NCBI GenBank assembly: GCA_910587935.1
Contig: CAJUNP010000020.1
Location: 1 to 47,147 of the forward strand
DNA from: an uncultured Lachnospiraceae bacterium
GTDB lineage: Bacteria; Bacillota; Clostridia; Lachnospirales; Lachnospiraceae
Length of the DNA stretch: 47,147 bases
Reading direction: 5' to 3'
The notes under the pieces are model-generated. The model worked only from the letters and a program-made list of their open reading frames with translations. It was not told the origin of the DNA and did no database searches. Positions 25,228 through 32,607 of the stretch are shown here, in pieces. A program made the position numbers and the translations under genes. Positions within the stretch are counted from its first letter, which is position 1; each line of letters opens with the position of its first letter.

Positions 25228-26997
25228 ATGAAGGTTCTACGAAAAAATGGAGAAATTGCAGAAGTAAACTTTGAAGAGCAGGAGGGCAAAAAAGCATTTT
25301 GGCATACCAGTGCACATGTGCTGGCACAGGCTGTGAAACGTTTATATCCGGAAACGAAGTGTGCCATTGGTCCGGCGATCAAAAATGGGTTTTATTATGA
25401 TTTTCAGTTTGAATTTTCATTTTCGGAAGAGCATTTAAAGGCAGTCGAGGCAGAAATGCGAAAGATTGTAAAGGAGTCTCTCTCCCTGCAAGTCTGTGAG
25501 AAATCAAAAGAAGAAGCCCTCAGCATTATGGAGAAGGCAGGTGAAAAGTATAAAATTGAGCTTATTCAGGAACTGAAATGTGCAGAGCATATCAGCTTCT
25601 ATAAGCAGGGAGAATATGAGGAATTTTGTGCAGGACCGCATATTTCCAATGTGTGTCAGATTAAAGCAGTCAAGCTGTTGTCAGTGGCCGGGGCCTATTG
25701 GAGAGGAAGCGAAAAAAATCAAATGCTAACGAGAATCTATGGCATATCTTTTCCAAAAGCGGCACAATTGGAAGAATATCTCCATATGGTTGAAGAAGCC
25801 AAAGCAAGAGACCACAGAAAACTTGGAAAGGAACTTGGAATATTTACAATTTTTGACGAGGGACCAGGATTACCGGTCTTCCTGCCCAAGGGAATGATAT
25901 TGAAAAACCTGCTGATTGATTATTGGAGGAAAATCCATCGCAGAGAAGGATATGTTGAAATTTCTACGCCTGTTATGTTGGAAAGAAGTCTTTGGGAGAC
26001 CTCCGGTCATTGGGATTTTTATAGAGATTCCATGTATTCTCTGAAAGTTGAAAATGATGATTATGCAATCAAACCAATGAGTTGTCCGGGTGGAATGTTA
26101 GTGTATAAACTGGAACCGAGATCCTATAAGGAGCTTCCTATGCGAATGGGGGAATTGGGGCTTGTGCATCGTAATGAAAAGTCCGGAACATTACATGGTC
26201 TCATGAGAGTACGTTCATTTACGCAGGATGACGCTCACATTCTTATGAGAGAAGATCAGGTAATGGATGAGATACAGGGGGTTATGCGTCTTATTGATGA
26301 AGTTTACCGGAAGTTTGGTTTTTCCTATGAAATTGAATTGTCAACGAGACCGGAACATTCCATCGGAAGTGATGAGGATTGGCAGCTTGCTACGGAAGCT
26401 TTGGAAAAAGCAGTGCAGGGAATGGGTAAGTCCTATGCAGTAAATGAAGGAGACGGCGCCTTCTATGGACCGAAACTTGATTTTCATCTGAAAGATTCCA
26501 TAGGCAGAACGTGGCAATGCGGAACCATCCAGCTTGATTTCCAGCTTCCGCAAAGATTCGATATTGATTATATTGGGGCAGACGGAGAGAAGCATCGCCC
26601 GATTATGCTGCATAGAGTTGTATTTGGCTCGATAGAACGTTTTATTGGTATTTTACTGGAACACTATGCGGGAAAATTTCCGGCGTGGATAGCGCCCGTA
26701 CAGGTTAAGGTTCTTCCGGTTTCAGATAAATATAATGATTATGCAAGGAAAACCATGGGTGCTTTGGAAGAAAATGATATCCGGGCAGAAGTGGATGTCA
26801 GAAGTGAAAAACTTGGATATAAGATCCGTGAAGCACGCATGGATAAGGTTCCCTATATGATTATCGTAGGCGAAAATGAGAAAAACAATATGTCTGTGTC
26901 CGTAAGACAAAGAGATGCAGAAATTGATAAACAGGACATGGGAGAAATGAGTCTTGAACAAGCGGTTCATTTGATAAAGAGAGGCGAGATGGAATGA
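25228..26997 (+). CDS. thrS: Threonyl-tRNA synthetase lacking the N-terminal TGS domain
   Basis: A 589-residue enzyme charging tRNA-Thr. The editing domain is intact, with WHTSAHVLAQ (His26, His30) and the CAGPH motif. The catalytic core has motif 2 (LGLVHRNEKSGTLHGLMRVR) and zinc ligands in MSCPGGM, TQDDAH and HRVVFGSIERF. A C-terminal anticodon-binding domain follows. The usual N-terminal TGS domain of about 60 residues is missing: only about 20 residues precede the editing domain. The start is firm, with AAAGGAG upstream and the T-box terminator 50 bp away. Third codon positions look richer in A/T than those of neighbouring purF, hinting at a different history or a second thrS copy. Confidence 0.95.
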   Translation: MKVLRKNGEIAEVNFEEQEGKKAFWHTSAHVLAQAVKRLYPETKCAIGPAIKNGFYYDFQFEFSFSEEHLKAVEAEMRKIVKESLSLQVCEKSKEEALSIMEKAGEKYKIELIQELKCAEHISFYKQGEYEEFCAGPHISNVCQIKAVKLLSVAGAYWRGSEKNQMLTRIYGISFPKAAQLEEYLHMVEEAKARDHRKLGKELGIFTIFDEGPGLPVFLPKGMILKNLLIDYWRKIHRREGYVEISTPVMLERSLWETSGHWDFYRDSMYSLKVENDDYAIKPMSCPGGMLVYKLEPRSYKELPMRMGELGLVHRNEKSGTLHGLMRVRSFTQDDAHILMREDQVMDEIQGVMRLIDEVYRKFGFSYEIELSTRPEHSIGSDEDWQLATEALEKAVQGMGKSYAVNEGDGAFYGPKLDFHLKDSIGRTWQCGTIQLDFQLPQRFDIDYIGADGEKHRPIMLHRVVFGSIERFIGILLEHYAGKFPAWIAPVQVKVLPVSDKYNDYARKTMGALEENDIRAEVDVRSEKLGYKIREARMDKVPYMIIVGENEKNNMSVSVRQRDAEIDKQDMGEMSLEQAVHLIKRGEME

Positions 26998-27104
26998 AAG
27001 CAACAGTGGTTTTGATTGCGTTTGGACCGTGCCCGGCGGAACATGGCAACGACTATATTTTTCATATGACGTTTGCCATTGGCGGCGCTGACTATGAATC
27101 ATAA
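26994..27104 (+). CDS. 36-codon ORF coupled to the end of thrS
   Basis: It starts within the thrS stop (ATGA overlap) and encodes a mildly hydrophobic peptide beginning MKATVVLIAFGPCP with a central GNDYIFHMTF segment. GAGGCGAG in thrS could serve as ribosome binding site. I recognise no family. It might be the start of a downstream gene cut off by deletion. Confidence 0.3.
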   Translation: MKATVVLIAFGPCPAEHGNDYIFHMTFAIGGADYES

Positions 27105-27156
27105 CATGAAGTGTGAAGAAAAATCACCGTTTATGGAATAATTTTTTTATGGAAAA

Positions 27157-27188
27157 GGGGCTGTACACTAAGCGACAGCCCCTATTTT
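27157..27188. terminator. Bidirectional terminator
   Basis: GGGGCTGT (27157-27164) and ACAGCCCC (27175-27182) form a perfect 8-bp stem with a 10-nt loop. T-rich tracts follow on the plus strand (TATTTTT) and, on the minus strand, after the stem (TTTTCC then ATAAAAAAAT). It serves both thrS and the convergent TPR/radical SAM operon. Confidence 0.82.
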
Positions 27189-27192
27189 TAAC

Positions 27193-27639
27193 TTATAAAC
27201 TGTTTTGCAGCATATAGTGCAGATCCTGTAATAAATCGGGATCTTTTCCGCCGGTAAGCTCTATTGCTTCCTGCATTTTTTCAAGTCCTTCTTTTTTGCG
27301 TCCCATTTGATAAAGTGCCAGAGCGTAACCGTCGAGTGCATAGGAATCTTCTGCGTTCTGCTGTAGAGCCTTCTCATTGGCGTCCAGACAGAGCTGATAA
27401 TTGCCGCACATGAATTCGCAGTAGCCTTTTTCCTTCATAGCCTCTGTGTTCTCAGGGTCTAACTGAAGCACCCGTTCCAGGGCGAGGGCAGCTTCCTGAT
27501 GATCTCCCCGCCGCATTAATGCATCTGCCAGCCGGAACAGGGATTTATCGTTTTTACAAAGGCTGTATTTTTCCTTCATTTCTTTTAAGGCAAGATTGTA
27601 AGAACAGTATTGGTTTTCCGAATAGATGCTGCCGTTCAT
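27193..27639 (-). CDS. TPR protein, probably the detached C-terminal part of the radical SAM maturase
   Basis: 148 residues. Residues about 28-135 form roughly three tetratricopeptide repeats (DKSLFRLADALMRRGDHQEA, then ALERVLQLDPENTEAM and DSYALDGYALALYQMGRKKEG). The frame is the same as that of the upstream radical SAM gene and is open between them except for one UGA. The stretch just before the ATG, translated through, reads GCPNTRLTMNGSIYSENQYC. That looks like the end of a SPASM domain (GGC...T...G...ENPYC). There is no ribosome binding site before the ATG. It is therefore likely the severed end of a radical SAM-SPASM-TPR protein. Confidence 0.75.
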   Translation of the reverse strand: MNGSIYSENQYCSYNLALKEMKEKYSLCKNDKSLFRLADALMRRGDHQEAALALERVLQLDPENTEAMKEKGYCEFMCGNYQLCLDANEKALQQNAEDSYALDGYALALYQMGRKKEGLEKMQEAIELTGGKDPDLLQDLHYMLQNSL

Positions 27640-27663
27640 GGTCAGACGGGTATTGGGACAGCC

Positions 27664-28548
27664 TCACAGGAACTTGTTTTCGTCTTCCCATATTTCCCGC
27701 AGGGAGCGTTCCCTTATATTGCCTTCGATATAATCTTTGGATCGGATGGAAGTGCATCCTAAAATATCTCCGTTCTGCAGTATTCCGAAACCGCGGATAC
27801 CTGCATTGCAGCCATCCCATGGGGCAACCATGCCGCTTTGGTAAGAGAGTCGTTTGATCTCCAGTTCCTTTTTGGTATAGTAACCGATACAGTCGGCGGG
27901 ATAAATGGCAATCCGGCCTTCTTTTGCAGTATCATAACAAAAATCAATTACATCTTTGATCTGCTTTGGTTCCAGTATCCAGTCAGGGCGTTCTTTCAGG
28001 CTGCCCATGGGAAGGCCGAGCTGTACCTGCCAGCTTTGAACGCCCATACCAATCAGCATTTCCTTTAAATCTTGCAATATGCCAATATTTTGTTTTGTAA
28101 TTGTTGTCACGGCGCCTGTGTATATGCCAAGCTCCTTCATGATAAGGAAAGCGCGCCTTGCGTTGGCAAATGCGCTCGCACGCCTGATTTTATCGTGAAT
28201 TTCAGGGGTGCCGTCAATGCTGATTGCGACGGTGGAAATGCCGCTGTCCTTTAGTTTCTCTGCTGTTTCGCGTTCAAGCAGCCAGCCGTTTGTGATGATA
28301 TTTACGGTTACGCCCAGCGAGGAGAGCCGTTTTACCAGCAAAGGGATATCTTTTCTGGTCAGCGGCTCGCCTCCTGAAAGAGTAATCCATTTCAGGCCTA
28401 ACTCCGCGATTTGGCCGCAGAGGTTCAATGCTTCTTCGGTGGTCAGCTCGTCGGAGAGAGGTTCCATGCAGGAGGAGCCGCAGTGCCCGCAGCGCATATT
28501 GCATCCCATGGTTACTTCCCAGACGCAGGTAATCGGTTGGTATTTCAT
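27664..28548 (-). CDS. Radical SAM peptide-modifying enzyme, truncated by an in-frame UGA
   Basis: 294 residues. The radical SAM domain has the cluster motif CNMRCGHC (about 16-23), the GGEP motif in WITLSGGEPLTR, and AISIDG. The sequence ends ...EIWEDENKFL at UGA (27664-27666). In SPASM-type maturases this point is followed by about 20-25 residues with the auxiliary Fe-S cysteines; here those are absent and the frame resumes at the last SPASM part. A deletion that created the stop explains this best. GGAGG precedes the ATG, which lies 11 bp after the precursor-like gene. It probably modifies the repeat peptide upstream. Activity without the auxiliary cluster region is doubtful. Confidence 0.85.
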   Translation of the reverse strand: MKYQPITCVWEVTMGCNMRCGHCGSSCMEPLSDELTTEEALNLCGQIAELGLKWITLSGGEPLTRKDIPLLVKRLSSLGVTVNIITNGWLLERETAEKLKDSGISTVAISIDGTPEIHDKIRRASAFANARRAFLIMKELGIYTGAVTTITKQNIGILQDLKEMLIGMGVQSWQVQLGLPMGSLKERPDWILEPKQIKDVIDFCYDTAKEGRIAIYPADCIGYYTKKELEIKRLSYQSGMVAPWDGCNAGIRGFGILQNGDILGCTSIRSKDYIEGNIRERSLREIWEDENKFL

Positions 28549-28559
28549 GTTCTACCTCC

Positions 28560-29168
28560 TTAGCAGCACGGATAACCATATTTTGCGATAAAGGGCTCAT
28601 CCTGCTTACAGAAGTATCCGTATTTCATATTGGCGTCCTGAACGCCGCAGGGATATCCGTATTTCATACGGGGAAATGCGGGCGGTTCCACTCCGTACAT
28701 GAGGACGGGAGCGCCTCCGTTAAGGAAATTCTGATTATAGACCATACCATAAGGCATCTGTGCCTGTGCTGCTTCCCGGGAAAACTGCACTCCGTAAGGG
28801 ATAACGGCGTTTGCGGCATTTGCAGATTCTTTCTGACGAAGATTTTCATTGAAGGTAACGTATTCGTCGGAATTGTGGGGGATGATGGTCAGAGAGATTT
28901 TCTCCTCTTTCGCAATTTCATCCGGCTGGAAGGTACATGCCAGCACAAAAGTAAGTTCTGCTTCCACAGCTTTGGCGGACGAAACGCCAAAATAGAATCT
29001 CTGTATAACAGGCGATATTCCGGGGGAAGTGTGAACAATTTCGATATTCTCCAGTATGATACCCTCAGGCAGGCTGGCCAGGCACCAGCCGTATGCTGTT
29101 GAACCCAGCATGGACTGCAGCTCAACTGTAAAAACTTTTCCTTCTAAAACTACCATTTCATGTTGCAT
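28560..29168 (-). CDS. Candidate RiPP precursor: chagasin-like N-terminal domain with C-terminal YG/KYGYxC repeats
   Basis: 202 residues. The N-terminal domain (about 5-100) resembles the chagasin/I42 protease-inhibitor fold (LGSTAYGWCLASLPEG, later VIQRFYFGVSSAKAVEAELTF). The C-terminal 80 residues carry six Tyr-Gly units at 125, 140, 158, 170, 183 and 197. The last three are MKYGYPC, MKYGYFC and AKYGYPC, ending Cys-Cys. This repeat pattern next to a radical SAM gene suggests a ribosomally made, modified peptide whose folded domain acts as leader. The ATG at 29168 has AGGAGG 8 bp upstream. No signal peptide, exporter or dedicated protease was seen beside it. Confidence 0.7.
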   Translation of the reverse strand: MQHEMVVLEGKVFTVELQSMLGSTAYGWCLASLPEGIILENIEIVHTSPGISPVIQRFYFGVSSAKAVEAELTFVLACTFQPDEIAKEEKISLTIIPHNSDEYVTFNENLRQKESANAANAVIPYGVQFSREAAQAQMPYGMVYNQNFLNGGAPVLMYGVEPPAFPRMKYGYPCGVQDANMKYGYFCKQDEPFIAKYGYPCC

Positions 29169-29432
29169 TTTTAATACCTCCTTTTGGGATGTAGCGGCGG
29201 ATATATTGCGCCGGTACAAGATTGTTATAATACATTTTTATTATAACAGAGAGTACATTACGAAAAAGCATGGTGGCATCAAGAGGCTTTTTTCTGGCAA
29301 CAAGATTAGGTGACTATTATAGTATATATTTTAAGATTTGCATTTTTTGACAAAAATAATTATAATAGAAGCAAATACTCGCTTTTTTTTGCCTGATCCA
29401 AGTATAAATTATAAAAAACGGGAGATTAAGTA
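29169..29432. promoter_or_regulatory. Divergent control region, RiPP-like operon and two-component system
   Basis: On the minus strand a perfect TATAAT (complement of 29316-29321) has no good -35 partner, as expected for an activator-dependent promoter. On the plus strand TTGACA (29347-29352) and TATAAT (29361-29366) are only 8 bp apart and cannot be one promoter. AgrA/LytTR-type direct repeats could not be identified by eye. No ORF here has coding character. Confidence 0.4.
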
Positions 29433-29471
29433 ATGGTGCGGTCTGACCGGACTGTTACGAGAACGAAATGA
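29433..29471 (+). CDS. 12-codon leader ORF coupled to the response regulator
   Basis: ATG 29433 is preceded by GGAG at the ideal distance (8 bp). The peptide MVRSDRTVTRTK ends at a TGA that overlaps the response regulator's ATG. The regulator itself has only GAGAACGAA ahead of it. Translation of the regulator probably depends on this leader. A CGGTC-T-GACCG palindrome lies inside it. Confidence 0.45.
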   Translation: MVRSDRTVTRTK

Positions 29472-30199
29472 AAATTGCAATAATAGATGACATGGAAAGC
29501 GACAGCATGATTATTGCCAGGTATCTGCGCAGATATTTTCAGGAAAATTCCTGCCCGGAGCCTGTGGTAATCGACCGGTTTGAAAACGGGGAGCAGTTTG
29601 TCAGATCCTTTGAAGAGGGCGTTTATGAACTGATTTTGATAGATTATTTCATGAAAGCGATGAACGGACTGGAAACGGCCCGGTGTATCCGGCAGTCGGA
29701 TCCCTTTGTTTCTATCATTTTCATTACGGCAAGCAGAGACTTTGCCATTGACTGCTATAAGGTGCGGGCCTCTGACTATATTGTGAAGCCGCCTGACTAT
29801 GCCCAGATAAGGGAGGCCATGTCGCTCATTAATCTGAGCAGGCTCCGGGATGGACAGTGCATCAGGGTATCGTGCGGGCGGGAACAGATGAAGATATTTT
29901 TGAAGGATATCATTTATTGCGATGCTTCAGGCCATTATGTACAGATTCACGCCAAAGGGTGTAAAATTCTGCGCACCAGAGTTTCTTTTTCCAAATTTAT
30001 TCAGGAACTGGAGCCGCACCCCCAGTTTTTGCTTTGTTATAAAGGATGCCTTGTCAATATGGATCAGATGACAGGAATAGAAGAGCTGGATTTTGTGACC
30101 AGTGAGGGGGAGCGCATCCCCATACGGCAGAAGGAGTATAAAAGGCTTGTAAAAACTTATTACGACTATATTTTTACAAAGGTAAGGAACAGCAGATGA
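29468..30199 (+). CDS. LytTR-family response regulator (AgrA-like)
   Basis: 243 residues. The receiver domain (about 1-120) has acidic residues IDDMES, phospho-acceptor Asp in ELILIDYFMKAMNG, Thr in FITASRD and Lys in YIVKPPDY. The LytTR DNA-binding domain (about 135-238) contains DIIYCDASGHYVQIH, RVSFSKFIQEL, FLLCYKGCLVNMDQ and RIPIRQKEYK. It overlaps the histidine kinase by 4 bp. AgrA-like regulators often control peptide signalling or bacteriocin operons, and this one is divergent from the candidate RiPP operon. Confidence 0.92.
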   Translation: MKIAIIDDMESDSMIIARYLRRYFQENSCPEPVVIDRFENGEQFVRSFEEGVYELILIDYFMKAMNGLETARCIRQSDPFVSIIFITASRDFAIDCYKVRASDYIVKPPDYAQIREAMSLINLSRLRDGQCIRVSCGREQMKIFLKDIIYCDASGHYVQIHAKGCKILRTRVSFSKFIQELEPHPQFLLCYKGCLVNMDQMTGIEELDFVTSEGERIPIRQKEYKRLVKTYYDYIFTKVRNSR

Positions 30200-31527
30200 T
30201 GGAACCACTGTACATGCTTAGGATTTTTATATATGTATTTCTGGATCTGATTCCTTGTCTTGTGCTTGTGCTGGCGCCTCACCGGGAACATTTCAGGTTT
30301 TCGGTCTATAAAACTTACGGTTTTATTCCCATACTTTTTACGATGGTTTATATAAGCAGGATACTGACTGCGGAAGGGGCGGATATTGCAAAGCTGTTTA
30401 CGGTTTTATGGATGGGTTTGTATCTTGTACTGTTATTGGCCTGTATAAAAGCGCCTGTCTGTATCCTGCTTTTTACGCTGTTGACCGTTTTAAATTACGG
30501 AAGCTTCAAGGCGGTTATGGTTAACTGGATTGTGTCCCGGCTGCCGGTTCATTTTGCAGGCAGGTATTCTCTTTTTTCCAGTCTGGTACTGCTTTTTGTT
30601 TATGCAGTCACTTATCCTTTCATGTATGACATGATGGAGCGGAAGGTAAGGCCGCTGGCGGAGCAGACCAGGGAGAACAGATACTGGCATTTTTTGTGGC
30701 TGGTGCCTGCCACCTTCTGCCTTTCCTACTATTTTAATCTGTACAGGAACGGGGGAACGGTGGCCTTTTCGTCCGTGGGCAGCAATGTGCTTTTTGCGCT
30801 GATTCTTAATTTTGGAGCATTGTTTGTTTCGTTTCTTATTCTGCAGCTTTTGAAGGAATGTAATGATAAACTGCTTTTGGAGCAGGAGAACCATTACCTT
30901 GCCATGCAGTCCGTACAGTATGAAAGTTTACAATGCCGGATCGAGGAAGCCAGACAGGCCCGGCATGATCTGCGGCAGCATCTGTCTGTTATACAGACTT
31001 TTCTGCAAAAAGAGGATTATGAAAGTCTTTCGGCGTATATTCATGAATACAGCCTGACGCTCCCCTTGGACGCGTCCATTACCTATTGCGGAGATTATGC
31101 CCTGAATGCCCTGATTGTATATTATGAAAGCATGGCGAAAGAGCGGCGCATCCGTTTTTCGGCTGACGTTGATTATCCGTCAGATTCCGGTATTCTTTCT
31201 TCTGACGGGGTCATACTCTTTGGAAACCTTCTGGAAAACGCCATGGAAGCCTGCAGCAGGGAAGGAGAAGGGGAGTCTTTCATCACCCTTCGGGTACGCC
31301 GGGTGCATCGGATGATTGTAGTCACAATGGATAATACCTGTACCGTGGCACAGCCGTATTATTACTGCGATTCTCATAGCGGCAGAGAGGGAATGGCGTC
31401 GGCAAAGGGAAGGCGTGCAGGTATTGGTACGGTATCCATTCGGAAAATAGCTGAAAAATATCACGGCACGGTAAAAATGAAACAGGAAAACGGAGTTTTT
31501 TACAGTTCGGTGCTGCTGAATCCATAA
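30196..31527 (+). CDS. GHKL-type sensor histidine kinase (AgrC-like)
   Basis: 443 residues. Six or so membrane helices fill residues about 5-220. The dimerisation segment follows with the phospho-acceptor His in ARQARHDLRQHL. The GHKL ATPase domain carries the N box LFGNLLENAMEAC and the G box GIGTVSIRKIAEKYHG. This layout is that of AgrC and related receptors for peptides or small signals. The start ATG overlaps the regulator's TGA. The signal is unknown; the product of the divergent precursor-like gene is an attractive candidate. Confidence 0.92.
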   Translation: MMEPLYMLRIFIYVFLDLIPCLVLVLAPHREHFRFSVYKTYGFIPILFTMVYISRILTAEGADIAKLFTVLWMGLYLVLLLACIKAPVCILLFTLLTVLNYGSFKAVMVNWIVSRLPVHFAGRYSLFSSLVLLFVYAVTYPFMYDMMERKVRPLAEQTRENRYWHFLWLVPATFCLSYYFNLYRNGGTVAFSSVGSNVLFALILNFGALFVSFLILQLLKECNDKLLLEQENHYLAMQSVQYESLQCRIEEARQARHDLRQHLSVIQTFLQKEDYESLSAYIHEYSLTLPLDASITYCGDYALNALIVYYESMAKERRIRFSADVDYPSDSGILSSDGVILFGNLLENAMEACSREGEGESFITLRVRRVHRMIVVTMDNTCTVAQPYYYCDSHSGREGMASAKGRRAGIGTVSIRKIAEKYHGTVKMKQENGVFYSSVLLNP

Positions 31528-31545
31528 TAAGGAGGAGGAATCATT

Positions 31546-32490
31546 ATGAATCATACTATTAAAAAAGGGGACATGATTTTATTTTTTGCCGGGGATACAT
31601 GGCTGAGTAAGTCAATTTCTTATCTGACAGGCAGTGAAGTGACGCACGCCGCCATGGTGTATTCCGGGGATTCAATTATCGAAATACTATCCGACGGTGT
31701 GCAGGTGAATAAGATTGCTGTCCGGGATGATGAAAGCAAAGGGAAAAAGGCTTATGTCATGCGCCACAGGCCGGAACTTGATTATGGGCCTTTGAAAAGG
31801 TCTGCGGATGCTTACCTGAATGCCGGTATAAGTTATGATTTTCCGGGACTTTATCTGCTGGGGGCGCTGCTTATATATAACAGGTTCGTGCCCGTGCCCG
31901 GATTTGTGAAATGCACGGAACTGATTCTGGAGCTGGCAGTCCGGCAGCTTGATCATTTTATACAAAAGCAAATCCGGCATAACCCCGGAAAGGCCATGGT
32001 TTGTTCGCAGTTTATCTACCAGCTGTTTTACGACTGCGGCGGGGAGTACCGGATACCTATTGTGGACGGCTGCTTTTCCGTTAAGAATAAGGAAGACGGA
32101 TGCAGTCAGAAAAAAATATGTCTGGCAGAACTGCTAAAGGAGTCTGCCGTTGATACGGCGGATGAAAACCTGTCCGTAGAAAAAGCGGAGGAGCAGGCTC
32201 CCCTGTCTGGTGCGGTAACAGAGGATATCATAGAAAATGCCGCCAGAGAGTTGTATTTGTCTCTGACAGATACCGGATGGGAGGAAGAGAACGGGAGCTT
32301 GCTTTCCGGACCGGAAAATCTGGACAAAGTCTGTTTCCTTGCAGGGCAGTTTCAGGACAGGGTAAAGCGGTTACGGAAGAAATTGAGGGCAGACTTTCCC
32401 CTGGACGCCATGTTTGTGACAGTGGCGGACCTGGCCGGCCACGCCCCCAGTCTTGAGCGGGTTGATACCGTTTATATAGAAAGATTATAA
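31546..32490 (+). CDS. Permuted NlpC/P60 (YiiX-like) hydrolase domain protein
   Basis: 314 residues. The first 190 match the permuted papain-like fold. IKKGDMILFFAGDTWLSKSI precedes SEVTHAAMVYSGD, holding the catalytic His. AGISYDFPGLYLL follows, and the catalytic Cys sits in AMVCSQFIYQLFYDCGG. The last 110 residues are acidic and helical, without a recognised domain. Such enzymes cleave or transfer amide or lipid-ester bonds. It starts 18 bp after the histidine kinase with AGGAGGAGG, so it belongs to that transcript. There is no signal peptide, so the substrate should be cytoplasmic or membrane-associated. A link to the candidate RiPP is possible. Confidence 0.78.
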   Translation: MNHTIKKGDMILFFAGDTWLSKSISYLTGSEVTHAAMVYSGDSIIEILSDGVQVNKIAVRDDESKGKKAYVMRHRPELDYGPLKRSADAYLNAGISYDFPGLYLLGALLIYNRFVPVPGFVKCTELILELAVRQLDHFIQKQIRHNPGKAMVCSQFIYQLFYDCGGEYRIPIVDGCFSVKNKEDGCSQKKICLAELLKESAVDTADENLSVEKAEEQAPLSGAVTEDIIENAARELYLSLTDTGWEEENGSLLSGPENLDKVCFLAGQFQDRVKRLRKKLRADFPLDAMFVTVADLAGHAPSLERVDTVYIERL

Positions 32491-32542
32491 AAGAGGATCA
32501 TTATGGAATGTGGTCAGGTTTCGGGCGCTTAAATGTTGCACC

Positions 32543-32571
32543 TTGAAACCTTGGATAAATAAGGATATAAT
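32543..32571 (+). promoter_or_regulatory. Promoter of the TlpA redox operon
   Basis: TTGAAA (32543-32548), 17 bp, perfect TATAAT (32566-32571), 37 bp upstream of the lipoprotein start. Confidence 0.75.
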
Positions 32572-32607
32572 ATATGAAAAAGCGCATACGGGGGTAAGAG
32601 TATTTTT

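Noticed and set aside
27664..27666. UGA between radical SAM and TPR parts as a selenocysteine codon
   Set aside because: Residues around it do not suggest a Sec-for-Cys site, about 20-25 SPASM residues are missing at the same point, and no clear SECIS-like hairpin was seen just downstream. Deletion is simpler.
29347..29366. TTGACA and TATAAT as one promoter for the response regulator
   Set aside because: The boxes are only 8 bp apart, too close for sigma-A polymerase.
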